Position numbers and translations under genes: made by a program
From: Gammaproteobacteria bacterium
Lineage (GTDB): Bacteria; Pseudomonadota; Gammaproteobacteria; Burkholderiales; Burkholderiaceae_C
Direction: 5' to 3'
DNA: 11,161 nucleotides
NCBI GenBank assembly: GCA_030054245.1
Contig: JASGCH010000028.1
Location: forward strand, 1 to 11,161
Notes under the pieces: model-generated
Seen by the model: the letters and a program-made list of their open reading frames with translations, nothing else
Told to the model about the DNA's origin: nothing
The model's database searches: none
In this document: positions 1 through 6,277 of the stretch, in pieces
Numbering within the stretch: the stretch's first letter is position 1
Layout: each line of letters begins with the position of its first letter

Positions 1-52
1 GAAAAACTAAAAAAACAATCTAAATACCTGATAAAATTATTCTTTTAAGCAT
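1..52 (-). pseudogene. Decayed inverted copy of the coxB 5' end (partial, runs off the window)
   Basis: Read on the minus strand from the ATG at 52, this begins MLKRIILSGI and then hits a TAG stop at 22-20. The intact coxB start reads MLKRIILSAIY, so one alanine codon has become glycine and one tyrosine codon (TAC) has become a stop. After the stop, the frame continues to match the CoxB signal peptide (IVFLVF) up to the window edge. It is therefore a broken copy of the coxB beginning, pointing away from the real gene. Whether more of coxB lies upstream cannot be seen. It could be a full inverted duplicate of coxB or only a local fold-back duplication. Confidence 0.7.
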
Positions 53-96
53 GTCAATGGATTACTAAAACTACATTTTGAACGACAATCTTCAAT
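1..96. repeat. Left arm of a long inverted repeat flanking the coxB start
   Basis: The reverse complement of this stretch matches 169-264 at 92 of 96 positions without gaps. The match is still running at base 1, so the true arm probably extends upstream of the window. The four differences are scattered: one base in the upstream part (74), one at 62, and two in the coding-like part (27 and 20). Because the arms are not identical, a simple amplification or assembly fold-back artefact is less likely, though not excluded. Seen directly in the sequence. Confidence 0.95.
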
Positions 97-168
97 AAAA
101 GGATAGATTATCTAATATTTTAACTTCAGGTGGTGTATAATTAGGGTTAAATATTTATTTGATCTACC
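97..168. promoter_or_regulatory. AT-rich spacer between inverted repeat arms; likely place for a coxB promoter
   Basis: This 72-base spacer lies directly between the two arms. A perfect TATAAT sits at 136-141, reading toward coxB, but no convincing -35 box stands 16-18 bases upstream, so the promoter call is weak. The short palindrome AGATTATCT is at 104-112. The argument for a promoter here is partly structural. A transcript starting upstream of the left arm would carry both arms and could fold the coxB start into a long stem, whereas one starting in the spacer would not. Confidence 0.3.
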
Positions 169-264
169 ATTGAAGATTGTCGTTCAAAATTTAGTTTTAG
201 TACTCCATTGACATGCTTAAAAGAATAATTTTATCAGCTATTTACATTGTTTTTTTAGTTTTTC
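169..264. repeat. Right arm of the long inverted repeat, containing the coxB start
   Basis: This is the partner of 1-96. It covers 44 bases upstream of the coxB ATG and the first 52 bases of the gene, which is most of the signal peptide. The match cannot be followed past 264 because the left arm reaches the window edge. No purine-rich ribosome binding site is visible in this arm before the ATG at 213. Confidence 0.95.
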
Positions 265-1379
265 AGCCGAATGGTTGGGCAACCGTCAATGACCTTCCTG
301 GAGGACCAGGGAAGTTTCAATGGAATTTCCAAACACCGGTGACTGAAGTCGCTCGTATGCAAATTCATCTGCATGAGGTGATGATGTTGATTTGCTTGGT
401 GATCTTTTTGGTGGTCTTCGCCGTGATGTTTTGGTCTATCATCCACCATCGTAAATCCAAAGGGCATAAAGCCGCTAATTTTCATGAATCCGTCAAAGTT
501 GAAATTGCATGGACGGTGGCACCCTTCCTGATAGTGGTGTTTATGGCGTATTTAGCTACGGATGCGTTGATTGCCATGAGAGATACTTCAAATTCAGACA
601 TTACCGTCAAGGTTACGGGGCATCAGTGGCGTTGGAGCTACGATTACTTAAACGGTGAAGGCAAGGGCATTGGTTTTGTTTCTTCCATAGATCAGGCGCA
701 CCGAGAATTGTCAAATTCTGGTAAAATTACTCAGCCTATAGAGGATTATTTGCTGAAAGTGGATTATCCTATGGTGGTGCCAGTAGGTAAAAAAATCAGA
801 ATATTGACGACATCTACCGATGTGATCCACGCTTTTGCGGTGCCATCTTTTGGGATTAAAACTGACGCCATACCTGGATTTATTCGCGATACTTGGTTTA
901 AAGCGGATAAAACGGGCATGTATTATGGACAGTGTCAAGAGCTGTGTGGAAAAGAACACGCTTATATGCCTATCAATGTTAAAGTGGTGAGTGCTGAAGA
1001 ATATAGCCAATGGGTTTCTGATGAATTGAAAAAATTGGTCGCGAAGCAAGACGATCCTAATAAGATTTGGGACTTCCAAGAGCTGTTACAAAAAGGAGAG
1101 GTGGTTTATCAAACCAATTGTAAGGTGTGCCATACCGAAGCTGGAAAAGCCAATGGCGAGGTCAAGGCTTTAGATGGCTCGAACATTGTCAACGATACGA
1201 ACAACGCCGCCGCCATTTCAGTGATTTTAAATGGTCGTAGGAACGGAGCTATGCCTTCTTGGAAGAGTTTGAAAGATTCTGAAATTGCGGCCGTGGTAAC
1301 TTATATCAAAAATAATTGGTCGAATAAATCGAGTAAAGCCCTCCAGCCTCAGGAAGTTCGTGCCTTAAGGGATAATTAA
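213..1379 (+). CDS. coxB: Cytochrome c oxidase subunit II with fused C-terminal cytochrome c domain
   Basis: This subunit accepts electrons from cytochrome c through the CuA centre and passes them to subunit I in the inner membrane. The 388-residue protein starts with a signal peptide (about 1-23, ending near GWA), followed by two membrane helices (about 57-78 and 98-120) and the periplasmic cupredoxin domain. CuA ligands are visible: H206, then C241, E243, C245, H249 and M252 in GQCQELCGKEH. A cytochrome c domain follows, with CKVCH at 303-307 as the haem-binding site and M347 in GAMPSW as the likely sixth ligand. The fused haem domain is common in betaproteobacterial CoxB. It is the first gene of the oxidase cluster, 140 bases before coxA. 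The start lacks a Shine-Dalgarno sequence and sits inside an inverted repeat. No better in-frame start was found, and the signal peptide supports this one. Confidence 0.96.
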   Translation: MLKRIILSAIYIVFLVFQPNGWATVNDLPGGPGKFQWNFQTPVTEVARMQIHLHEVMMLICLVIFLVVFAVMFWSIIHHRKSKGHKAANFHESVKVEIAWTVAPFLIVVFMAYLATDALIAMRDTSNSDITVKVTGHQWRWSYDYLNGEGKGIGFVSSIDQAHRELSNSGKITQPIEDYLLKVDYPMVVPVGKKIRILTTSTDVIHAFAVPSFGIKTDAIPGFIRDTWFKADKTGMYYGQCQELCGKEHAYMPINVKVVSAEEYSQWVSDELKKLVAKQDDPNKIWDFQELLQKGEVVYQTNCKVCHTEAGKANGEVKALDGSNIVNDTNNAAAISVILNGRRNGAMPSWKSLKDSEIAAVVTYIKNNWSNKSSKALQPQEVRALRDN

Positions 1380-1399
1380 GGGTTGTGGCACGAACTACT

Positions 1400-1430
1400 A
1401 GGGAGGAGCGAATGCAATTCGCTCCTCCCT
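1400..1430 (+). terminator. Strong hairpin between coxB and coxA (attenuator, processing site or repeat)
   Basis: A 14-bp perfect stem (AGGGAGGAGCGAAT paired with its complement at 1417-1430) closes on a 3-base loop, 20 bases after the coxB stop. No T run follows, so it is not a standard rho-independent terminator. In this position it could protect the 3' end of coxB mRNA, lower read-through into coxA, or be a dispersed palindromic repeat. The stem is certain and the role is inferred. Confidence 0.6.
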
Positions 1431-1519
1431 CCATAACGCCGTTATTTGGCAGTGCAGTCGGTGGTAAAGTTTTAGGGTGCCAAAGTTTTGTATGTTAATA
1501 GTTAGAATAGTTAGATACC

Positions 1520-3202
1520 ATGAGTACACTCTCTCCAAGCATTGATCCTTCTCATTCTCACATGTCTGAGAAGAACGGCCACCATGACCATCATAACCAT
1601 CATGACGACCCCCATAACGGCCACCATGACCATCATCCAACGGGTTGGAGGCGGTGGGTGTATGCTACCAACCATAAAGATATAGGTACTCTTTATTTGC
1701 TTTTTGCGTTTACTATGTTGATGGTGGGTGGAATTTTAGCTTTGATGATTCGATTGGAGTTATTTCAACCTGGGTTGCAGTTTTTTAATCCAGATTTCTT
1801 TAACCAATTAACCACTATGCACGGGGTTATCATGGTTTTTGGTGCCATTATGCCGGCTTTTGTTGGATTTGCTAATTGGCTAATCCCGCTACAAATAGGG
1901 GCGTCTGATATGGCTTTTGCGCGTATGAATAACCTAAGTTTTTGGTTGCTTATTCCGGCCTCTCTCTTGGTGGTTTTGTCATTTTTTATGCCCGGTGGAG
2001 CTCCTTCAACGGGTTGGACTCTCTATGCCCCGTTGACTCTACAAATGGGACCTTCTATGGATGCCGCGATTTTTGCTTTGCATCTTATGGGAGCCTCTTC
2101 GATTATGGGATCTATAAACATCATCGTAACGATTCTCAATATGCGGGCACCTGGGATGAGTTTGATGAAAATGCCCATGTTTGTTTGGACTTGGTTGATT
2201 ACCGCTTACTTGCTCATTGCTATCATGCCCATCTTGGCAGGAGTGATTACAATGACTTTAACCGATAGGCATTTTGGCACCAGTTTTTTTAACCCGGCGG
2301 CAGGTGGCGACCCCATTTTATATCAACACATCTTTTGGTTTTTTGGACACCCCGAAGTCTATGTGATGATTTTGCCCGCTTTTGGAATTGTCAGCCATGT
2401 CATTCCGGCGTTTTCACGCAAAAAACTGTTTGGCTACGCCTCTATGGTTTATGCCACGGCTTCTATCGCTATATTGGCGTTTGTAGTCTGGGCACACCAC
2501 ATGTACACCGTAGGTCTGCCAGTTACTGGACAGTTGTTTTTTATGTTTGCCACCATGTTGATTTCGGTACCCACTGGAGTCAAGGTATTCAACTGGATCG
2601 CCACCATGTGGAAGGGCTCCTTATCGTTTGAAACCCCTATGTTGTTTGCCGTAGGATTTATTTTTGTTTTCACGATGGGCGGATTCACTGGATTAATCTT
2701 ATCTATGGTTCCTATTGATGTACAAATGCAAGATGGCTATTATGTCGTTGCCCATTTTCATTATGTATTAGTGGCGGGATCTTTATTTGCCATGTTCTCT
2801 GGGTTTTATTATTGGATTCCCAAGTGGTCAGGGTGTGCGTACAATGAGACATTCGGAAAAATTCATTTTTGGTGGACGGTTATTTCATTTAATTTAACAT
2901 TTTTTCCGATGCACTTTTTGGGGTTGGCGGGTATGCCTAGGCGCTATGCGGATTATCCTTTACAAATGGCCGATTTGAATGCGTTTACTTCCATTGGTGG
3001 GTTTTTGTTTGGGTTCGCTCAAGTTTTTTTCTTCGTGGCTATCGTATGGCCGATATTGCGTGCTAAGCGCCCTCAGTCCGTACATAGACCATGGGATCAC
3101 GCCGAGGGTTTAGAATGGGAAGTGCCTACACCAGCTCCGTTTCATACTTTTGAAACACCACCAAAATTAAATGCTTCGGCTACTAAAGTTCTACAATTTT
3201 AA
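1520..3202 (+). CDS. coxA: Cytochrome c oxidase subunit I (aa3-type, haem-copper)
   Basis: This is the catalytic subunit of the terminal oxidase. It reduces oxygen to water at the haem a3-CuB site and pumps protons. The 560-residue protein has about 12 membrane helices. Key residues are visible: H101 in TMHG and H414 for haem a; H277 and Y281 in GHPEVY (the cross-linked His-Tyr pair); H326-H327 in WAHHMYTVG for CuB; H412 in HFHYV for haem a3. The E in GHPEVY marks a type A oxidase. The N-terminus has a histidine/aspartate-rich segment (about residues 21-39) before GWRRW. His-rich leaders are known in betaproteobacterial CoxA. The first 14 residues could be dispensable, because M15 at 1562 is an alternative start; neither start has a clear ribosome binding site. 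The stop codon overlaps the next small gene as TAATG. Confidence 0.97.
   Translation: MSTLSPSIDPSHSHMSEKNGHHDHHNHHDDPHNGHHDHHPTGWRRWVYATNHKDIGTLYLLFAFTMLMVGGILALMIRLELFQPGLQFFNPDFFNQLTTMHGVIMVFGAIMPAFVGFANWLIPLQIGASDMAFARMNNLSFWLLIPASLLVVLSFFMPGGAPSTGWTLYAPLTLQMGPSMDAAIFALHLMGASSIMGSINIIVTILNMRAPGMSLMKMPMFVWTWLITAYLLIAIMPILAGVITMTLTDRHFGTSFFNPAAGGDPILYQHIFWFFGHPEVYVMILPAFGIVSHVIPAFSRKKLFGYASMVYATASIAILAFVVWAHHMYTVGLPVTGQLFFMFATMLISVPTGVKVFNWIATMWKGSLSFETPMLFAVGFIFVFTMGGFTGLILSMVPIDVQMQDGYYVVAHFHYVLVAGSLFAMFSGFYYWIPKWSGCAYNETFGKIHFWWTVISFNLTFFPMHFLGLAGMPRRYADYPLQMADLNAFTSIGGFLFGFAQVFFFVAIVWPILRAKRPQSVHRPWDHAEGLEWEVPTPAPFHTFETPPKLNASATKVLQF
1574..1636 (+). repeat. 21-bp direct repeat with 42-base period in the coxA His-rich leader
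   Basis: The stretch AACGGCCACCATGACCATCA(T) occurs at 1574-1594 and again at 1616-1636, exactly 42 bases (14 codons) apart. Both copies encode NGHHDHH. The spacing keeps the frame, so the His-rich leader seems to have grown by an in-frame duplication. Confidence 0.9.
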
Positions 3203-3321
3203 TGGATGTGCTTGATAAATCGGCTAAATTGAGGCGTAAAAATATCAGACTAGGGTTGATTTTGTTGGGTTTTGTCGTAGTGCTCGTGGTGTTGTTTTTT
3301 TGGAATACGGTCCGCCGCTAG
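3202..3321 (+). CDS. Small single-helix protein, probable cytochrome oxidase small assembly protein
   Basis: A 39-residue ORF starts at an ATG that overlaps the coxA stop (TAATG), suggesting translational coupling. It has a charged N-terminus (KSAKLRRKNIR), one membrane helix (about residues 17-34, LGLILLGFVVVLVVLFFW) and a basic end. Betaproteobacterial oxidase clusters commonly carry a tiny protein of this shape between coxA and ctaG, with a K-x-N-x-R-L-G-L-I-L-like start of the helix, annotated as a cytochrome oxidase small assembly protein. Position and pattern both fit. The precise role in oxidase assembly is not shown by the sequence. It is short enough to be missed by automatic gene calling. 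Confidence 0.8.
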   Translation: MDVLDKSAKLRRKNIRLGLILLGFVVVLVVLFFWNTVRR

Positions 3322-3353
3322 TGAGCAGGTTAAACAGATTTTGAAAGTGAATT

Positions 3354-3920
3354 ATGAGAATTATGAGATCGATAGCTCCATCAGACAATGCTAAGTTGCT
3401 GACCAAACTTCTGGTGATAGTGGTGGCTATGTTTGCCTTTGGCTACGCCCTGATTCCTATATATAGAGCTTTGTGCGAAGCTTTAGGGATTAATGTTTTG
3501 GCTAAGGCCGAATGGATGGATCAGAAATCGGGTAATTCCAGTCAGACGGGCCCATGGTTGAATACCCAAGTGGATACGAGTAGAAATATTGCGGTGGAAT
3601 TTGACGCGAATGATGGGATCAAATGGAAATTGCGAGCCGACCAATCGCTGATAAAGATTCATCCTGGAGAATTGACTACGGTATATTATGAGTTTACCAA
3701 TCTACAAGATAAAGTGGTCAAAGTGCAGGCTATTCCGAGCTACGCACCGCAATACGCCGGCAATTTTTTTCAGAAAATTGAATGCTTTTGTTTTCGCCAG
3801 CATAGTATTCCTGCCAAAGGGACCATACGATGGCCGGTCGTATTTTTTGTCGATAAAAAACTACCGGAGGATATGAAGGTGCTGACCTTGTCCTATACTA
3901 TATTCGAGTTGCCCATGTAG
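3354..3920 (+). CDS. ctaG: Cytochrome c oxidase assembly protein CtaG/Cox11 (CuB insertion)
   Basis: This family delivers copper to the CuB site of subunit I. The 188-residue protein has a short cytoplasmic N-terminus, one membrane helix (about 17-37), the conserved cysteine just after it (C41 in YRALCEALG), and a periplasmic immunoglobulin-like domain. The copper-binding CFCF motif is at residues 144-147. The length is normal for the family. A second possible start is M4 at 3363. Upstream GAAAG at about 3343 is a weak ribosome binding site that suits the first start. It lies 32 bases after the small assembly gene and is presumably in the same transcript. Confidence 0.95.
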   Translation: MRIMRSIAPSDNAKLLTKLLVIVVAMFAFGYALIPIYRALCEALGINVLAKAEWMDQKSGNSSQTGPWLNTQVDTSRNIAVEFDANDGIKWKLRADQSLIKIHPGELTTVYYEFTNLQDKVVKVQAIPSYAPQYAGNFFQKIECFCFRQHSIPAKGTIRWPVVFFVDKKLPEDMKVLTLSYTIFELPM

Positions 3921-3970
3921 TTTATCGAGCTTGAGTAACCGTTTTGTGCTGGACATTAAAAGGGGTAAAC

Positions 3971-4162
3971 ATGAAATTTTGGCGGACTTTTCTGGTTGTC
4001 TTGTGGTCCTTTTTAGGGATTCGTAAACATTCAGAATGGCAAAAAGATAAACAGAATGTGAGTATTTTGGGTATTTTGCTGGTTGGCATAGTATGTACGA
4101 TTATCTTTGTGGTAGGTTTAATGTTTTTGGTTTATCAACTGGTACCTACGACACATGGATAA
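3971..4162 (+). CDS. DUF2970 family small membrane protein
   Basis: This 63-residue protein begins MKFWRTFLVVLWSFLGIRK and has one hydrophobic helix near the C-terminus (about residues 35-57). The pattern of VLWSFLGIRK, then a charged stretch (HSEWQKDKQN), then a single helix fits the DUF2970 family. That family is regularly found between ctaG and coxC in betaproteobacteria. Its function is unknown; the location suggests a role linked to the oxidase. The start at 3971 was chosen over an upstream in-frame ATG at 3944 because AGGGGT lies 5-10 bases before it and the family begins at this methionine. Confidence 0.88.
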   Translation: MKFWRTFLVVLWSFLGIRKHSEWQKDKQNVSILGILLVGIVCTIIFVVGLMFLVYQLVPTTHG

Positions 4163-4198
4163 ATTTATTGTGTTTTTTTTATCGAAAGGATTATAGAA

Positions 4199-5083
4199 AT
4201 GAGTGCGTCAGCAACTTCAGCTAAAACTCCCTATTATTTTATCCCTGATCCTTCATCTAGGCCTGTGTCGCTGTCATTTTCGCTGTTTTTTGTGATTTTT
4301 GGAGCCACGCTTTGGGTCAACGATAGCCAATGGGGGAAGTATTCATTCTTTTTTGGACTCATGCTCGCGCTGGTCGTATTTTTTTTCTGGTTTAGAGATA
4401 CCTCCAGAGAAAGCGAAGGGGGAAATTACAGCGATAGGGTTGATTTTTCTTATCGCTGGGGGATGACTTGGTTCATTTTTTCCGAAGTGGCGTTCTTTGG
4501 GGCGTTCTTTAGCGCGTTATGGTGGGCGCGTGCCCATGCATTACCCCAACTAGCGGGCTTAGAAAACCATTTGCTATGGCCCGGCTTTAAAGCCGTATGG
4601 CCATCTTTGTTGCCCGGGGCAAGTGGCTCTCCCGGCAATGTCATTGAGCCGTTTCAAACCATGGCCGCCACTGGGTTACCGATGATCAACACTGCGTTAT
4701 TGTTGTCATCCGGAGTGACGATGACTATTGCGCATCATGCCTTGATAGCTCATCAAAGAAGTAAGACGATATTATTTATGTGGGCGACAGTGCTATTGGG
4801 ATTTGTGTTTTTGTTATTACAAGGCTATGAATACTATCACGCTTATCAAGAGATGAATTTAAAGCTGAGCTCTGGAATCTACGGTTCAACTTTTTTTATG
4901 CTAACCGGGTTTCATGGATTCCATGTATTTTTAGGTATGTTGATGCTAACTGTGATCACTCTACGACTTCACGCTGGGCATTTTTCAGCCAACAAACACT
5001 TTGGTTTTGAAGGGGCGGCTTGGTATTGGCATTTTGTGGATGTGGTTTGGTTGGGTTTGTATGTGTTGGTGTATTGGCTCTAA
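4199..5083 (+). CDS. coxC: Cytochrome c oxidase subunit III
   Basis: Subunit III stabilises the oxidase core and supports proton uptake. The 294-residue protein has seven predicted membrane helices. It carries the conserved glutamate E96 in TWFIFSEVAFFGAFF, the FHGFHVFLG segment late in the protein, and the typical C-terminal WYWHFVDVVWLGLYVLVYW. AAAGGA at 4185-4190, eight bases before the ATG, is the clearest ribosome binding site in the oxidase cluster. It ends the recognisable oxidase genes. The SURF1, CtaA, CtaB and SCO genes that often follow in relatives are not here. Confidence 0.96.
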   Translation: MSASATSAKTPYYFIPDPSSRPVSLSFSLFFVIFGATLWVNDSQWGKYSFFFGLMLALVVFFFWFRDTSRESEGGNYSDRVDFSYRWGMTWFIFSEVAFFGAFFSALWWARAHALPQLAGLENHLLWPGFKAVWPSLLPGASGSPGNVIEPFQTMAATGLPMINTALLLSSGVTMTIAHHALIAHQRSKTILFMWATVLLGFVFLLLQGYEYYHAYQEMNLKLSSGIYGSTFFMLTGFHGFHVFLGMLMLTVITLRLHAGHFSANKHFGFEGAAWYWHFVDVVWLGLYVLVYWL

Positions 5084-5097
5084 AATCCAGACGATGC

Positions 5098-5133
5098 ACC
5101 GATTACTTTCGGTAAGTTGTTGCAGTGCTTTTT
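5098..5133 (+). terminator. Weak candidate terminator after coxC
   Basis: A 5-bp stem (ACCGA 5098-5102 with TCGGT 5109-5113) is followed 15 bases later by a run of five T at 5129-5133. The stem is short and the T run is not adjacent, so a rho-independent role is doubtful. It is listed because it marks the end of the oxidase cluster. Confidence 0.2.
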
Positions 5134-5151
5134 CCTAGAAAATAATGGAAT

Positions 5152-6048
5152 ATGGAACAAAATATATTTGATGACCCACAGTTATTGTCTGCCGATTTGG
5201 CAGATACCATAGTTTATGATACCCAACGCCCTGGCGCACATTTGGTGATTTTTTCTTGTGTGCATGGCAATGAACCCGTAGGATTAGAGGCTTCTAATGA
5301 CCTATATCGTAGGCTCGTGCGACACGAATTAGCTCTATTGAACGGCAAAATTACTTTTATTTTTGCCAATAGACCGGCTTACCAAAAGCAAGTCAGATTT
5401 GTAGAACAAAATTTGAACCGGGCTTTTTTAGAAGAATTTCAAGATACTTTAGAAGGTCGTCGGGCGCAAGCGATAGAAAAATATTTAGCGACGAAAAAGG
5501 TCACTTTTGTGTTAGATTTGCATAGCATCAAAATGGAAGATTTGCGTATGCTTATCATCAATCGTGATTGGAGCGATGAAAAAGTAGTGCAATTGTCTGA
5601 AACGCCGATCGTGGTGAAGGATTTGCTCAATAAGGTGGCTGGATCCACTATGCACATGTCCGATCGTCTTGGGTGTGAGGCTATGGCGATTGAGTGTGGT
5701 GATCACTTGTCTCCAAATGGGGTACGCGTGGCTTTGCGGCATATAGATTTGTCGTTGCATTATTTAGGGATGATGGACACCCATTGGACATCTCCAGAGG
5801 AACTTCCTGCAGACATAGAGGTTTATAATATAGTGGACCTAGTGCGTATTTCGACGGGATTTAGGTGGTGTATCGATGACTTGCATACTGGCAAACGGGT
5901 GCCTCAAGGGACTTTGTATGCAGAATCTGACAGCCAAAAGTACATAGCCACCGAAGACCTGCATTTGTTATTGCCTAATCCCCATTTTTTGCCAAATGAT
6001 GTAAATTCGGGGATGGTAACTAAGATGCGCAAGATGCGTCGCTTGTAA
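5152..6048 (+). CDS. Succinylglutamate desuccinylase/aspartoacylase family zinc hydrolase
   Basis: This 298-residue protein is a zinc-dependent deacylase of the AstE/aspartoacylase family (related to M14 carboxypeptidases), cleaving an N-acyl amino acid or similar amide. Zinc ligands are visible as H38 and E41 in HGNE and H124 in DLHS. The likely catalytic base is E181 in AIECG, and the substrate-binding LNRAF motif lies at about 87-91. The C-terminal third (from about 205) resembles the beta-rich tail of the family. No signal peptide is seen, so it should be cytoplasmic. It follows coxC by 68 bases on the same strand but has no clear link to respiration. No arginine succinyltransferase genes are beside it, so astE is not supported. 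The exact substrate cannot be read from the sequence. Confidence 0.85.
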   Translation: MEQNIFDDPQLLSADLADTIVYDTQRPGAHLVIFSCVHGNEPVGLEASNDLYRRLVRHELALLNGKITFIFANRPAYQKQVRFVEQNLNRAFLEEFQDTLEGRRAQAIEKYLATKKVTFVLDLHSIKMEDLRMLIINRDWSDEKVVQLSETPIVVKDLLNKVAGSTMHMSDRLGCEAMAIECGDHLSPNGVRVALRHIDLSLHYLGMMDTHWTSPEELPADIEVYNIVDLVRISTGFRWCIDDLHTGKRVPQGTLYAESDSQKYIATEDLHLLLPNPHFLPNDVNSGMVTKMRKMRRL

Positions 6049-6277
6049 AACACCCTAAAACCACCGCGGAAAAGGGTGATTTACGGTATGGCCTCTGTGC
6101 TATCTGCGCTACAACCGCTCGCCCGCCATGATCGTCTTCGGAAATAAAGCGGGTTACGCACAACTCAAGCCTTGTACTTTGACAGCTCACCGAGCGGCAC
6201 CAGCCGATGGTGCAACGATCTTTTGATGCGCTTGGCTAGTTTGGGCTCTTGAAATTCGGGAGACACAGATTTTACTC
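6049..6277. other. 229-bp non-coding gap between hydrolase and transporter operon
   Basis: No plausible gene is seen on either strand. It holds a weak 6-bp stem (CACCCT 6051-6056 with AGGGTG 6073-6078) just after the hydrolase stop, with a 16-base loop and no adjacent T tract. It also holds one copy of the dispersed hairpin repeat (6188-6216). A promoter for the transporter operon is expected here, but no clear -10/-35 pair was found. Confidence 0.6.
6188..6216. repeat. Dispersed intergenic hairpin repeat, copy A
   Basis: CACCGAGCGGC-ACCA-GCCGATGGTG folds as an outer CACC/GGTG pair and an inner CGGC/GCCG-type pair. The 20 bases at 6197-6216 are identical to 10916-10935. The whole element resembles the reverse complement of 11036-11065. 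Confidence 0.8.

Noticed and set aside
1..264. Terminal inverted repeat of an insertion sequence
   Set aside because: The repeat includes the beginning of coxB itself, the spacer is only 72 bases, and no transposase or target duplication is visible.
255..485. Minus-strand open frame of 76 codons inside coxB
   Set aside because: It lies opposite a certain gene, has no recognisable motif, and its composition is that of a reversed coding strand.
1398..1640. Minus-strand frame with glycine- and histidine-rich protein opposite the coxA start
   Set aside because: Its low-complexity character is just the reverse reading of the His-rich coxA leader repeats; the rest crosses the hairpin and gap.
1942..2631. 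Two alternative-frame + strand open frames inside coxA
   Set aside because: They overlap helices with all catalytic ligands of CoxA in the main frame and show no family features of their own.
5152..6048. Specific assignment as AstE of the arginine succinyltransferase pathway
   Set aside because: The catalytic motifs fit the whole family, and no other ast genes are beside it, so only the family-level name is justified.
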